From the NCBI RefSeq assembly GCF_000733935.1, contig NZ_JPON01000001.1, positions 2,712,501 to 2,776,500 on the forward strand: a DNA stretch of 64,000 nucleotides, given 5' to 3'. The stretch is from Methylomarinum vadi. Lineage in GTDB: Bacteria > Pseudomonadota > Gammaproteobacteria > Methylococcales > Methylomonadaceae. Each line of letters starts with the position of its first letter. Position 1 is the first letter of the stretch. The translations under genes were made by a program, and so were the position numbers. The notes beneath the pieces were generated by a model. It saw nothing but the letters and a program-made list of their open reading frames with translations. It was not told where the DNA came from and did no database searches. Shown here piece by piece: positions 1 through 9,099 of the stretch.

Positions 1-205
1 GGTTGCCATCCAGGTTTTCCGGATTATAACCCTGCATAAGTTCGATACCTTGTTGCTCCAACTGAGTGCTCATCGGCGGATAGACATTCTGATCGGAACC
101 GCTGACTTGGTAACCCATTTGCCGGGCGATTACCGCCAGGCCGCCCATGAAAGTGCCGCAGATGCCGAGAATATGTATATGCAGGGGGTGTTCCTTATTG
201 GTCAT
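1..205 (-). CDS. mpl: UDP-N-acetylmuramate:L-Ala-gamma-D-Glu-meso-DAP ligase, N-terminal fragment
   Basis: Only the first 68 codons lie in the window; the gene runs off the left edge. The translation begins MTNKEHPLHIHILGICGTFM and continues with GGLA and a YPPMSTQLE segment, which is the typical N-terminal Rossmann-like start of Mpl, including the GICGTFMGG nucleotide-binding loop. Mpl is a cytoplasmic murein-recycling ligase that attaches the recovered tripeptide to UDP-MurNAc. The start codon at 205 lies inside the last codons of the upstream ankyrin gene (11-base overlap), so the two are probably translationally coupled. Identification is from the conserved N-terminus only. Confidence 0.9.
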   Translation of the reverse strand, partial: MTNKEHPLHIHILGICGTFMGGLAVIARQMGYQVSGSDQNVYPPMSTQLEQQGIELMQGYNPENLDGN

Positions 206-731
206 TGGTTGAAGTTTCCTGTTGCTTATCTGGTGCTGGTCCGGCTTGCTTCGCCGCATCGACGGTTTCGGGAGCGGCCGGTGCCGCTTCTTCCTTGGCG
301 CCGGCCTGTTCCAACATCTGTACGATGTGAGGATGAGAATTTTTTTTCGCCCGCGCCAGCACGGTCACGTTTTGTTTATCGAAGGCATTGATATCGGCGC
401 CGGCGGCAAGTAATAATGTGACGATTTCCGTATCGCCGAATACCAGGGCGTCCATCAACGCGGTCGTGCCGGAGTTGTCGGCCACATTGACATCGGCGCC
501 GTAGCCGAGTAATACCTTGACGGCCCGGACATTGCCGTTAAAACTGGCCGCCATCAATGCGGTTCTGCCGCCGGCGGTGGTGGCATTGACATCGACTCCT
601 TGCGCCAGCAGCGACGCCAGGCGTTCGGGTTTGCCGGCCAGGGCGGCGGCGAATAAATCGTTGCCATCCTCTGCCATTGCCAGGGAGACATGAGCTAGCA
701 GAATCAATAAAGGCAATGTTTTCAGTGACAT
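195..731 (-). CDS. Secreted ankyrin-repeat protein
   Basis: A 178-residue protein. The first 20 residues (MSLKTLPLLILLAHVSLAMA) look like a Sec signal peptide cleaved after AMA. Residues about 25-145 contain three to four ankyrin repeats, seen as repeated GRTALMAASFNG, GTTALMDALVFGD and GADVN/GADIN units. The C-terminal 35 residues are rich in Ala, Pro, Glu and Gln and look disordered. Ankyrin repeats mediate protein-protein contacts; a periplasmic site is predicted but the partner is unknown. The gene overlaps the start of mpl, which suggests an operon and perhaps a link to the cell wall, but that is inference. Confidence 0.85.
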   Translation of the reverse strand: MSLKTLPLLILLAHVSLAMAEDGNDLFAAALAGKPERLASLLAQGVDVNATTAGGRTALMAASFNGNVRAVKVLLGYGADVNVADNSGTTALMDALVFGDTEIVTLLLAAGADINAFDKQNVTVLARAKKNSHPHIVQMLEQAGAKEEAAPAAPETVDAAKQAGPAPDKQQETSTNDQ

Positions 732-876
732 GGAATAGTTGCTTGCGTTTAGGTGTCAGTTACGATGAAATAGCCGCAAAATTTGTTAACTACATCGCAC
801 ATAAAATGTCCTTTCCAGGTCGAAAAACTTCCAAAAATCGGCATTTTAGTGTGTAAACACTGTACACCATGACTCG

Positions 877-1254
877 ATGAGCGAAAAAAATAAAATTATA
901 GTCGAAGCCAAACCCCAATACATTGAAGCACAATCCTCGCCCGAAGACGACCGTTATGTGTTCGCCTATACCATCACGATCACCAATGTCGGCACCGTTC
1001 CGGCCACGTTGTTGACCCGGCATTGGTTGATCACCGACGCCAACGGCAAAATCCAGGAAGTCACCGGCGAAGGCGTTATCGGAGAACAGCCTTACTTGAA
1101 GCCGGGCGAATCCTTTCGCTACACCAGTGGCGCGATGATCGAAACACCGGTGGGGGTCATGCAGGGTAAATATTCGATGATTTCCGACGAGGGTGAAAAC
1201 TTCAAAGCTCTCGTTCCCAAGTTCACTTTATCTATCCCCAGGACATTGCACTAA
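877..1254 (+). CDS. apaG: ApaG protein
   Basis: 125 residues, the usual ApaG (CorD) length. It is a single beta-sandwich domain with the family signature region TNVGTVPATLLTRHWLITDA, then GEGVIGEQP and a PGESFRYTSG segment. ApaG occurs widely beside apaH; its biochemical role is not settled, although the fold resembles fibronectin III domains and it has been tied to Co/Mg effects in enterobacteria. The TAA of apaG overlaps the ATG of apaH by one base (TAATG), so the pair is translationally coupled. An upstream ATG at 869 reads into a stop after three codons and is not the start. Confidence 0.93.
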   Translation: MSEKNKIIVEAKPQYIEAQSSPEDDRYVFAYTITITNVGTVPATLLTRHWLITDANGKIQEVTGEGVIGEQPYLKPGESFRYTSGAMIETPVGVMQGKYSMISDEGENFKALVPKFTLSIPRTLH

Positions 1255-2069
1255 TGTCGATTTATGCCATAGGCGACATCCAGGGCTGTTACGACGAGTT
1301 GTTAAAATTATTGGATGTCGTCGAATTCGACGAAAACAGCGACCGTCTTTGGTTTGCCGGTGACTTGGTTAACCGCGGGCCGAAATCGCTGGAAACCTTG
1401 CGCTTCGTTAAATCGCTCGGCGAAACGGCGGTTACGGTGTTGGGGAACCATGATTTGCATTTGCTGGCCACGGCCTTGAAGCAGCGCAAAGCCGGTAAAA
1501 AAGATTCGCTCACGCCGATTCTGGAAGCGCCGGACCGTGACGAACTGCTGCATTGGCTTAGACACCGCCCCTTATTTCATCACGACGGCGATTTTTGCCT
1601 GGTCCATGCCGGATTGCCGCCGCAATGGGACTTCGCCATGACCGAAAAAATGGCCAGGCAAGTCGAGACATTGCTGCAAGGACCCGGTTACATGGATTTT
1701 TTCCGGTCCATGTATGGCGACAAGCCTTCGCAGTGGTCCGAACGGCTGAACCCGTTCGAACAGGCCCGCTTCACCGTCAACTGCTTCACCCGCATGCGAT
1801 ATTGCGATTTAGACGGTAAATTGGATTTCAGCCAGAAGGGGCCGCTGGGATCGCAACCGGAACACCTGCTGCCTTGGTTCGCCGTGCCCGGCCGTAAAAG
1901 CGCCGATATGAAAATCATCTTCGGCCACTGGTCCACGCTGGGCTATCACGAAAGCCATAATTGCTATGCCATCGACACCGGCTGTTTATGGGGCGGCGAA
2001 CTGACCGCCTTGAAGCTGGGCAAGCGCGTAAACCGCTTCAGTGTCGGCTGTTTGCAGGCGAAGAATTAG
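1254..2069 (+). CDS. apaH: Symmetrical bis(5'-nucleosyl)-tetraphosphatase
   Basis: 271 residues, full length for ApaH, which hydrolyses Ap4A to two ADP in the cytoplasm and so keeps alarmone dinucleotides and Np4-RNA caps low. The calcineurin-type metallophosphatase motifs are all present: GDIQGCYDEL near residue 7 (metal ligands), GDLVNRGPKSLE near 37, VLGNHDLHLL near 62, and later VHAGLPPQW and FGHWSTLGY with histidine ligands. It follows apaG with a one-base overlap. The coding sequence is followed by a long non-coding stretch without an obvious adjacent terminator. Confidence 0.95.
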   Translation: MSIYAIGDIQGCYDELLKLLDVVEFDENSDRLWFAGDLVNRGPKSLETLRFVKSLGETAVTVLGNHDLHLLATALKQRKAGKKDSLTPILEAPDRDELLHWLRHRPLFHHDGDFCLVHAGLPPQWDFAMTEKMARQVETLLQGPGYMDFFRSMYGDKPSQWSERLNPFEQARFTVNCFTRMRYCDLDGKLDFSQKGPLGSQPEHLLPWFAVPGRKSADMKIIFGHWSTLGYHESHNCYAIDTGCLWGGELTALKLGKRVNRFSVGCLQAKN

Positions 2070-2690
2070 TTATTTGAAAGCGGTATTGATCTATCTCGCA
2101 CAAGAAAACGCCAATCTTGACAGACCCGGCGCATCGTTTTGTTACTGCTATTTCGCCCTGCGCCGATACCGAAAGAGACCTAAGGACACTGCGAAGTACT
2201 GACCGGTCTTTGCAAAGAAACTGAGCAAGGCACGGGGCAAACAGGCGTTAGCTTAGTGGCTGAACAGAATTGGGATTGGGTGAGTAGGACATCCATAAGT
2301 TATGCGGTAGTGATGTTTTCGAATAGCCAAGCGTTGTTAAAGTTGATTGACCAAGTATTTTGATGCTATTAGCGGTCGCGAACGCTTTGTTACTCGAACT
2401 AATGAATGGATAGTCCATTACACCGGCGGCTATGGGATTCCCCGTCATTTATTTAGGAGATATAGTCAAACGCCTACCCTGAGTTGTTGTGATGTTTAGT
2501 CATGCCCTGCGTGAGGATGCAAGCAGGGCATGGGTTAAGGTCATGAAATATTAATTGCCTTTCGGCACTAATGAAGATAGTACAAGAGCCTGTTTTGCAA
2601 AAGTACGAACTGACTAATCTTTGAGCAAGTTAACAAAACAGAGCTGACGAAGAAGGAAATGGTTTCTAGCCTGCAGCTGTCAAAAAGGAA
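2070..2690. other. Intergenic stretch without a recognisable gene
   Basis: About 620 bases between apaH and the tRNA-Val terminator. Every frame is broken by stops. One stretch near 2157-2255 reads on the plus strand as a basic peptide (AKKLSKARGKQALA after a stop), which has the flavour of a decayed transposase tail, but I cannot assign a family. The only clear structure is the hairpin at 2501-2532. Confidence 0.5.
2501..2532. repeat. Perfect 10-bp inverted repeat
   Basis: CATGCCCTGC at 2501-2510 is exactly repeated in inverse orientation as GCAGGGCATG at 2523-2532, with a 12-base loop. There is no T-tract on either side, so it is not a standard intrinsic terminator. It may be a remnant of a small intergenic repeat. 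Confidence 0.7.
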
Positions 2691-2694
2691 GGCA

Positions 2695-2720
2695 CAAAAA
2701 ACCAGCATTGACGCTGGTTT
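2695..2720 (-). terminator. Rho-independent terminator of tRNA-Val
   Basis: Read on the minus strand, AAACCAGC and GCTGGTTT form a stem around a short loop and are followed by a T-tract (GGTTTTTTG). It lies about 34 bases beyond the 3' end of the tRNA gene, in the right orientation to end its transcript. Confidence 0.8.
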
Positions 2721-2753
2721 GCGGACTATCTCGGACTGTATGGGAAGTCGAAA

Positions 2754-2829
2754 TGGTGGGTGCTGCAGGGATCGAACCTGCGACCCTCGCCTTGTAAGGG
2801 CGATGCTCTCCCAGCTGAGCTAAGCACCC
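2754..2829 (-). tRNA. tRNA-Val (anticodon UAC)
   Basis: The minus strand folds as a 76-base tRNA with encoded CCA. The acceptor arms GGGTGCT and AGCACCC pair, the D-arm holds AGCTCAGCTGGGAGAGC, the anticodon arm is GCCCTTACAAGGC with anticodon TAC, and the T-arm is GCAGGTTCGATCCCTGC. The anticodon and overall sequence match bacterial tRNA-Val(UAC). A terminator follows at 2695-2720. Confidence 0.97.
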
Positions 2830-2963
2830 GACCTAAAGAGCGGTCATTATACAGGTTATTTGCAAAAATAAAAGACTTTTTGCCTTGTTGTTCCATTTTT
2901 GTGGCTACCTTGAAACTAACCTGACTAGATCCCTGCGCTAGGTAGCGAAAAGGAAAAGATCAA

Positions 2964-3551
2964 TCAGCCTTCCTGTTCCGTTACGATCACGTCGATGCCG
3001 TTTTGTCGCAAACGTTCCTTGATGCTGGTGACGCTGGACGAATGGGTAAAAGGCCCCATCTTGACCCGGTTCCAGACGACATTGCCGACCCTGGCTTTTT
3101 CGACCCGCGATTCGATGCCCATCAGAGCCAATCTTGCCCGTAGTTTGTCGGCCTCGGCGAACTCCCGGAACGAACCGGCCTGAATCATGTAGTGGGTGGG
3201 TTTGGCCTTGCCGACTCGCTCCTCGCGGGCGCGGGTCTTGATTTCGTAGTCGGGCACGACGACTTCCGCTTCCGGCAAAATGGTGTAGAAGTCGTAACGG
3301 GGTTCCTCGGGCTTTTTGTCTTGATGCTTCGGTTTAGGAGGTTTTTTCTCCGCTTTAGGCGTAGCCAGTGTTTTCTTGGTCATCTTCACCGAAGCCTGTT
3401 TATCCGCGGGAACCGAGTCGCGGAGATAGTTCAGGAAAAACACGAACAGGCCGATCAGGATAATGACCAGCAGCCATTTCCACCAGGCGACGCCGGTTTT
3501 TTTGGCGGCTGTTTTTTTCGGCTGTGCTCGATGTTTGTAATCTCTAGCCAT
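2964..3551 (-). CDS. ftsN: FtsN-like SPOR-domain cell division protein
   Basis: 195 residues. A basic cytoplasmic tail (residues 1-24) is followed by one membrane helix (about 25-43, WWKWLLVIILIGLFVFFLNYL), a Lys/Pro-rich periplasmic linker, and a C-terminal SPOR domain from about 120 (HYMIQAGSFREFAEADKLRA, then VKMGPFTHSS). SPOR domains bind denuded septal glycan. The layout and the position directly after argS and priA match the FtsN-type protein of other gammaproteobacteria. It starts on the last base of argS (one-base overlap). The symbol is inferred from architecture and context; other SPOR proteins are possible. Confidence 0.75.
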   Translation of the reverse strand: MARDYKHRAQPKKTAAKKTGVAWWKWLLVIILIGLFVFFLNYLRDSVPADKQASVKMTKKTLATPKAEKKPPKPKHQDKKPEEPRYDFYTILPEAEVVVPDYEIKTRAREERVGKAKPTHYMIQAGSFREFAEADKLRARLALMGIESRVEKARVGNVVWNRVKMGPFTHSSSVTSIKERLRQNGIDVIVTEQEG

Positions 3552-5311
3552 TACATTGCTTCGGGTGCGGTGATCTTGAGCAAATGCAGTCCGTTAGCCA
3601 ACACTTGTCTGACCGCATCGATCAGGTTCAGACGGGCGTCGCGCAGGGCGGCCTCCTCGACCAAAAATTGATGGGCGTTGTAATAGGTATGGAACTGGTT
3701 GGCCAGTTCGCGCAGATAATGGGTCAACTGATGGGGCTCGTGTTGGATGGCCGAACGTTCTAGTATTTCCGGATATTTGGACAGCGTGGTAATCAGCGCC
3801 GATTCGTGCTCCTCGGTCAATTGCCACAGATTTTCCATGCCCAGCAAATGGTTGCGGTTCCAGCCCTTCTCGTCGAGTTGGCGGAATACGCTACACACCC
3901 TGGCATGGGCGTATTGCACGTAATATACCGGGTTTTCGTTGGTCCTCGACGTGGCCAGCTTTAGGTCGAAATCCATGTGTTGCTCAGATTTACGCATGAC
4001 GTAGAAAAACCGCGCCGCGTCCTTACCGACTTCGTTGCGCAGTTGGCGCAGGGTAATGAATTCGCCGGAGCGGGTCGACATCTGCACTTTTTCCTCGCCG
4101 CGATACAATACGGCGAACTGCACCAACAGCACTTTCAGTTTCGATTCGTCGGCACCCAGTGCCTGCATCGCCGCCCGAACCCGAGGAATGTAACCGTGGT
4201 GATCGGCGCCCCAGATGTTGATGATTTCATCGAAACCGCGATCCAGCTTGTTCATATGGTAGGCGATATCGGACGCGAAATAGGTGGTCTGGCCGTTGTC
4301 GCGCACGACCACGCGGTCCTTTTCGTCGCCCAGCTTGCTGGAAGCGAACCAGACGGCGCCGTCTTTTTTATAAAGGTGGCCGCCGTCTTGCAGTCTTTGC
4401 AAGGCTTCCTTGATCGAGCCGTCCTCCATCAGCAGGCGTTCGGAAAACCAGTGTTGATAGGTGACGCCGAACTCTTCCAGATCGTCCTTGATATCATCCA
4501 GGATCTCGTTCAGCCCGGCCTGGAACACGTCCCGGTATTGGGTCGGGCCCAGCAGGGTCTTGGCGCGCTCGATTAGGGCGTCGATGTGTTTTTCCTTATC
4601 GCCGCCTTGGGCTTCGTCGGGCGGAATGTCTTCCATCACCAGTTCGGCCGGATGGCGGTATTCGTTTTCGCTGCTTTTATGCAGATTGAAGGCGATTTCC
4701 CGGATATATTCGCCGCGATAGCCGTTGCTGGGAAAGGGAACGATTTCGCCGCATTCCTCCAAATAACGCAGCCAGATGCTGGTCGCCAGAATGTCCATTT
4801 GCCGGCCGGCGTCGTTGACGTAATATTCGCGCGCCACCTCGAACCCGGCCGCCTCCAACAGGTCGGCGACCGCAGAACCGTATGCCGCGCCGCGACCGTG
4901 GCCGACATGCAACGGTCCGGTCGGGTTGGCGGAAACGAATTCCACCTGCACCTTTTTACCGGAGCCGGCCTTGCTTAAACCGAATTCGCGGCCGGCTTCG
5001 TGGATTTGTTTGACGATCTCGAATTGGGCGTCGGCATTGATGAAAAAGTTAATGAAACCGGGGCCGGCGATCTCTATTTTGTTGATCGCGGGATCGCTCG
5101 GAATGGCGGCGACGATTTTTTCCGCCAATTGCCTGGGGTTTGATTTGGCCGCCTTGGCCAGCATCAGCGCCAGATTGCTGGCGAAATCTCCGTGCTGGGC
5201 GTCGCGGGCTCTTTCGATGATAATGTTGGGCGCTATTTCTTTATCGATGAGGTTGTCGGATTTAAGGACTTCAAGCGCCTGTTCGAGCAGGCCTTCCAGC
5301 TTTTGTTTCAT
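3551..5311 (-). CDS. argS: Arginyl-tRNA synthetase
   Basis: 586 residues, full length for a class Ia ArgRS, which charges tRNA-Arg in the cytoplasm. The N-terminal Add-1 domain (about 1-110) is followed by the HIGH-type motif as [15 protein letters not shown] near residue 132. The KMSKS loop is represented by [11 protein letters not shown], as is common in ArgRS. The C-terminal DALR anticodon-binding domain ends [15 protein letters not shown]. It lies between priA (61 bases upstream) and the SPOR gene and is likely cotranscribed with both. Confidence 0.97.
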   Translation of the reverse strand: MKQKLEGLLEQALEVLKSDNLIDKEIAPNIIIERARDAQHGDFASNLALMLAKAAKSNPRQLAEKIVAAIPSDPAINKIEIAGPGFINFFINADAQFEIVKQIHEAGREFGLSKAGSGKKVQVEFVSANPTGPLHVGHGRGAAYGSAVADLLEAAGFEVAREYYVNDAGRQMDILATSIWLRYLEECGEIVPFPSNGYRGEYIREIAFNLHKSSENEYRHPAELVMEDIPPDEAQGGDKEKHIDALIERAKTLLGPTQYRDVFQAGLNEILDDIKDDLEEFGVTYQHWFSERLLMEDGSIKEALQRLQDGGHLYKKDGAVWFASSKLGDEKDRVVVRDNGQTTYFASDIAYHMNKLDRGFDEIINIWGADHHGYIPRVRAAMQALGADESKLKVLLVQFAVLYRGEEKVQMSTRSGEFITLRQLRNEVGKDAARFFYVMRKSEQHMDFDLKLATSRTNENPVYYVQYAHARVCSVFRQLDEKGWNRNHLLGMENLWQLTEEHESALITTLSKYPEILERSAIQHEPHQLTHYLRELANQFHTYYNAHQFLVEEAALRDARLNLIDAVRQVLANGLHLLKITAPEAM

Positions 5312-5372
5312 TGCTATTAAAGAATGGAGGGTTTAAACAAAATAACCGCGTATTATCCATGAAAATGTAAGA

Positions 5373-7595
5373 CTAATAAAGATCGACCGGGTCGACATCC
5401 AGCGACCAGCGGACTTTTTTTCTTTCCGGGATTTGCTCGATTTCCGGTAACAGTCTATCCAGTAGGTTGTGCAGCTCCTTGCGTTGGACGCTTTGCAATA
5501 ACAATTGAAAACGAAATTGACCGGCCCGTCTGGCCATCGGCGCCGCAACTGGTCCCAAAACCAGGGTCTTGCCGTTGTTTAGTACCTTCAAACATTCCAC
5601 CACGGCCAGCAGGAATTGTTGCGGCGCTTGCGCGTTGGGCGCCTGTACTCGCAGCAATGCCTGATGGCTGTAAGGCGGCAGCGCGGCCATGTGCCGTTCC
5701 GCCAGCGCGCTGCGAGCGAAAGCCCGGTAGCCCTCGCGCAATAATGTAGTCAGCAACGGATGGTCGGGTTGGCGGGTTTGCAGGATCACCCTGCCCTCTT
5801 TTTCCGCGCGCCCGGCGCGCCCGGCTACCTGTACGATCATCTGCGCCAGTTTTTCCGCGCTGTGAAAATCGATGCTGAATAAGCCGCTGTCGACATCGAG
5901 CAGCGCGACCAGCGTGACGTTGGGGAAATGATGGCCTTTCGCCAGCATCTGCGTGCCGACAATGATGTCGGCCTGCCCCCGGTTGATTCGTTGCAGATAG
6001 TCTTCCAACGTTCCCTTGCGTTGCGTGGTATCGCGGTCGAGGCGCACGACTGTTTTGCCGGGGAATAATTCCGCCAGGGTTTTCTCGATGCGTTCGGTGC
6101 CGAGACCGATGGCGCGCAGTTCGCCGCTTTGGCAGACGGGACATTGCCTGATCAGGCCTTGCTCGCTGCCGCAGTGATGGCAACGCAGGCGATTCTCGTC
6201 GTAATGGATTACCAGGTTGGCATCGCAGCGCCGGCAGCGCGAGACATAGCCGCAGCTATGGCACATCTGCACCGGGGCATAGCCGCGCCGGTTCAGGAAC
6301 AGCAGCACTTGTTCCTGTTTCGCCAGGGTCTTGTTGATTTCGGCGACCAACGATTCCGACAGACCGTCCTGAATTTTCTTATTGCGGATGTCGAGCATCT
6401 GAAAGCGGGGCTTGATCGCATTGCCCGCTCGTTCCGGCAAGTGCAGCAAATGGTAACGTTGCTGGCTGACGTTATACAGGCTTTCCAGCGACGGCGTCGC
6501 CGAACCCAGCACGATCGGAATACCCAGGTTTCTGGCCCTGACCACGGCGACATCGCGGGCGGAAAAGCGAAACCCCTCCTGTTGCTTGAAGGAACTATCG
6601 TGTTCTTCGTCGAGAACGATCAAGCCCGGCCTCGCCATCGGCGTGAATAACGCGGAACGGGTGCCGAGCATGATGCCTCCCTTCCCTTGTTGCATCATGA
6701 GCCAGGCATTCAGGCGTTGATTATCGGTCAATTTGGAATGGCTGGAGACGATGGGGACGGCGAAGCGTTGCAGGAAGCGTTGCTCTAGTTGCGGCGTCAG
6801 CGTAATTTCCGGCAGTAGCACCAGTATCTGGCGGTTTTGCTGCAAAACCTGTTCGATTACCTGCATATAGACTTCGGTTTTACCGCTGCCGGTGACGCCT
6901 TCGAGCAGAAACACGGAAAATTGTCCCAGTGTCGAACGGATGCGATCGATGGCTTGTTGTTGCTGGGCATTGGCGGTCAATGGCGCTTGCCGGCACACGG
7001 GCGTGTCAATCATCTCGTTGTCCTGAGCCAGCATGATCAGTTTCTTGTCCAGCAAGCCTTTCAGCGTGCCGCGCCAGTTATCGTTCCACTCCTTTAACGT
7101 CGCGCTGTCAAGCGGGCCGGGAGATTGTTGAAACAGCGCCAGCATCGCCTGTTGCTTCGGCGCCCGTTTCAGCTGTTCGGGTTTAAGCAATTTGCCCTTG
7201 GGACTGAGCACATAGGCCTTCTCCTGTTGAATAACCGCATCCTTGCCCTTACGCAGAGCCACCGGAAAGGCCGCGGCTAACACTTCGCCAAGCGGGTGGT
7301 GGTAATAACGGCTGGCCCAGAACAGCAATTGCAAGTCGGGCTGTGACAGCAATGATTGCCGGTCGAGGATTTTGCCGATCGTTTTCAACCGGTTCGTTTG
7401 CACTTCGCTGTCTTGACAGACTTCGAGCAGCACACCGGTCTTTTTTTGTTTGCCGAACGGCACACTGACGCGGATGCCTATTTGCAAACTAGCCGGATCG
7501 ATGGAATCGGGCAGCAGATAATCGAACAGCCGATAGAGCGGCATCGGCACGGCGATTTTACAGATTTGCTTCGAGGCAACAGCCAACTTAGCCAT
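5373..7595 (-). CDS. priA: Primosomal replication protein N', DNA helicase PriA
   Basis: 740 residues, the normal PriA length. It restarts stalled replication forks by loading the replicative helicase. An N-terminal 3'-end-binding domain is followed by a superfamily 2 helicase with Walker A GVTGSGKTEVYMQ near residue 235 and the DEEH box in IVLDEEHDSSFKQQ. A zinc-binding cysteine cluster follows (CHSCGYVSRCRRC, CHHCG, CPVCQ), then helicase motif VAGRAGRAEK. Upstream (7657-7693) are three DnaA-box-like sites that could link its expression to DnaA. Confidence 0.97.
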   Translation of the reverse strand: MAKLAVASKQICKIAVPMPLYRLFDYLLPDSIDPASLQIGIRVSVPFGKQKKTGVLLEVCQDSEVQTNRLKTIGKILDRQSLLSQPDLQLLFWASRYYHHPLGEVLAAAFPVALRKGKDAVIQQEKAYVLSPKGKLLKPEQLKRAPKQQAMLALFQQSPGPLDSATLKEWNDNWRGTLKGLLDKKLIMLAQDNEMIDTPVCRQAPLTANAQQQQAIDRIRSTLGQFSVFLLEGVTGSGKTEVYMQVIEQVLQQNRQILVLLPEITLTPQLEQRFLQRFAVPIVSSHSKLTDNQRLNAWLMMQQGKGGIMLGTRSALFTPMARPGLIVLDEEHDSSFKQQEGFRFSARDVAVVRARNLGIPIVLGSATPSLESLYNVSQQRYHLLHLPERAGNAIKPRFQMLDIRNKKIQDGLSESLVAEINKTLAKQEQVLLFLNRRGYAPVQMCHSCGYVSRCRRCDANLVIHYDENRLRCHHCGSEQGLIRQCPVCQSGELRAIGLGTERIEKTLAELFPGKTVVRLDRDTTQRKGTLEDYLQRINRGQADIIVGTQMLAKGHHFPNVTLVALLDVDSGLFSIDFHSAEKLAQMIVQVAGRAGRAEKEGRVILQTRQPDHPLLTTLLREGYRAFARSALAERHMAALPPYSHQALLRVQAPNAQAPQQFLLAVVECLKVLNNGKTLVLGPVAAPMARRAGQFRFQLLLQSVQRKELHNLLDRLLPEIEQIPERKKVRWSLDVDPVDLY

Positions 7596-7656
7596 GAATA
7601 TTGGGATGTATATGAAAATATAGCGCTAAGTCTCGCTATTGATTGGAACATTTTTA

Positions 7657-7693
7657 GTTATCCACAAAAACTGTGGATAACTTTGTGGATTAA
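7657..7693. promoter_or_regulatory. Cluster of DnaA-box-like sites upstream of priA
   Basis: A perfect TTATCCACA box (7658-7666) faces a perfect TGTGGATAA (7672-7680). With the flanking G and C they form a 10-bp inverted repeat around AAAAC. A third site, TGTGGATTA (7684-7692), differs by one base, and TGTGCATAA at 7863-7871 is another one-mismatch site. They lie 62-98 bases upstream of the priA start. They could be DnaA operator sites or a secondary DnaA-binding locus. I do not see the AT-rich unwinding element and gene neighbours that would identify an origin. Confidence 0.6.
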
Positions 7694-8298
7694 CCCTGAG
7701 CAATGATGCTTAGTATCGGTTTTTATTACCGATTTGTTAAATTGTATAATTTTAAGGCCTTGTTGAGTATTCTTATAAAATCAGTAGGTTATGTGGGTCG
7801 TTGTCGATCCTCATTGGCGCTCGCGATACTGTTGCCGTTAAGCAAACTTAAGACAATTAGTGTGTGCATAATATCATGCGAGGAAGCCGTATCGACAGAG
7901 ATTGCGAGCGAGAGCCTCAACAAGACTAAAGTGGAGACAAGCGTTACCCGGGATTATTTGTAAGTATTATCTTACTTATACGTAATATTTAGATTATTGG
8001 TGTAAGTATTTAAGTTCATCAATAGCGTGATGTTAATCACATTATTCAGGTCGATTCATTGTGCCGGCTAGTCGATAAGAATGAAAATGTAAGGTTTTTT
8101 AACAACGCAGTTTGATATCGATACGAAACTAAGCGGTGTGGAAGCCTTTCCCCAATTGTTGGGTGAATTAGCAAGCGTTCGCTCGCCAGTGAATACCGGC
8201 GCCATGATCAACCCCTTACGATAGGTGGTTCGGGAATGAAGCCAAGCGAAGTCTGTTGCGTGTACATATGATAAAACTTGCCTCATCGCTAGCGCTGG
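7694..8298. other. Intergenic stretch between priA and the MBL/GGDEF-EAL pair
   Basis: About 600 bases with no ORF that resembles a protein. It includes a one-mismatch DnaA box at 7863-7871 and an AT-rich part at 7970-8050. The minus-strand reading at 8068-8361 is low-complexity, overlaps the next gene head-on and has no recognisable domain, so I leave it out. Confidence 0.5.
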
Positions 8299-8325
8299 AT
8301 GGCACATAAGAATACGGGAGAATTT

Positions 8326-9099
8326 ATGCGCAATATTATCTTGTTTGATTCGCAACAACATAAATTTATTTTACTGAACGAAAGCGAACCCGGCGAGGAA
8401 GAGGGGGTGCGGTCGAACCAATATCTGGTCATGCACGGCGAAAAAGGGGTGTTGCTCGATCCAGGCGGTTTTGGCGTCATGCCCAGCGTGTTGGCCGAAT
8501 TGGTCCGTTATGTCGATACCGACAATATCGCTGCCATCGTTCTGTCCCATCAGGACCCTGATATCGTTGGTGGCATATCGACTTGGTTGGAAATAACCCA
8601 TGCTCCGGTTTATGTTTCGAATATCTGGTTGCGGTTCTTGCCGCATTACGGCATTGCCGATATGAAAAAATTTGTCGGCGTACCGGATGCCGGCATGCGG
8701 TGTGACATCAGCGAGGATTTTTCCCTGCGGCTGTTACCCGCCCATTTTTTGCATTCGGAAGGCCAGATCAATACCTACGACCCGATCGCGAAAATTTTGT
8801 TCACAGGTGATATCGGCGCGGCGATGCTGCCGTCCGATATCGAATATGAATTTGTCGACGATTTCGAAGCCCACATGCCTTATATCGAGGGCTTCCATCG
8901 CCGCTACATGGTGTGCAACAAGGCGGCGAGAATGTGGGTGGAAGCTGTATCGGAACTGGAGATCAAGATGCTGGCACCGCAACACGGACCAGTTTATCGG
9001 GGGCGCGCGGTGCAAGATTTTCTGGAATGGTTTCGCAGGCTTGAATGCGGCGTCGATTTAATGACGCGTAGCGGACATTTCCTATGGGAGCAGGCATGA
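8326..9099 (+). CDS. MBL-fold di-iron protein of the ODP/flavodiiron type
   Basis: 257 residues from the ATG at 8326, chosen because GGGAG lies 6-7 bases upstream; the longer reading from 8299 lacks such a site. It is a stand-alone metallo-beta-lactamase domain of the kind found in flavodiiron proteins, without the flavodoxin part. Metal-ligand motifs are SHQDPDIVGG, AHFLHSEGQ, FTGDIG and APQHGPVYRG. The first motif lacks the second histidine of the canonical HxExDH. Related oxygen-binding di-iron proteins act as O2 sensors. It overlaps the following GGDEF-EAL gene by four bases (ATGA), which strongly suggests a sensor-output pair. Sensing function is inferred. Confidence 0.8.
   Translation: MRNIILFDSQQHKFILLNESEPGEEEGVRSNQYLVMHGEKGVLLDPGGFGVMPSVLAELVRYVDTDNIAAIVLSHQDPDIVGGISTWLEITHAPVYVSNIWLRFLPHYGIADMKKFVGVPDAGMRCDISEDFSLRLLPAHFLHSEGQINTYDPIAKILFTGDIGAAMLPSDIEYEFVDDFEAHMPYIEGFHRRYMVCNKAARMWVEAVSELEIKMLAPQHGPVYRGRAVQDFLEWFRRLECGVDLMTRSGHFLWEQA

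Noticed and set aside
2248-2448. 66-residue minus-strand ORF in the spacer after apaH
   Set aside because: Low-quality sequence with no domain or ribosome-binding site.
5455-6183. 242-residue minus-strand ORF within priA
   Set aside because: It is a shifted reading of priA, which is strongly supported; its Arg/Ala-rich composition is typical of an out-of-frame shadow.
7703-7963. 86-residue plus-strand ORF between priA and the MBL gene
   Set aside because: Atypical composition, no domain and no ribosome-binding site; treated as intergenic.
7596-8298. Possible chromosomal origin because of DnaA boxes
   Set aside because: Too few boxes, no clear unwinding element and no dnaA, dnaN or gidA neighbours; kept only as a DnaA-box cluster.
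8068-8361. 97-residue minus-strand ORF overlapping the MBL gene start
   Set aside because: Overlaps a well-supported gene head-on and has no recognised motif.
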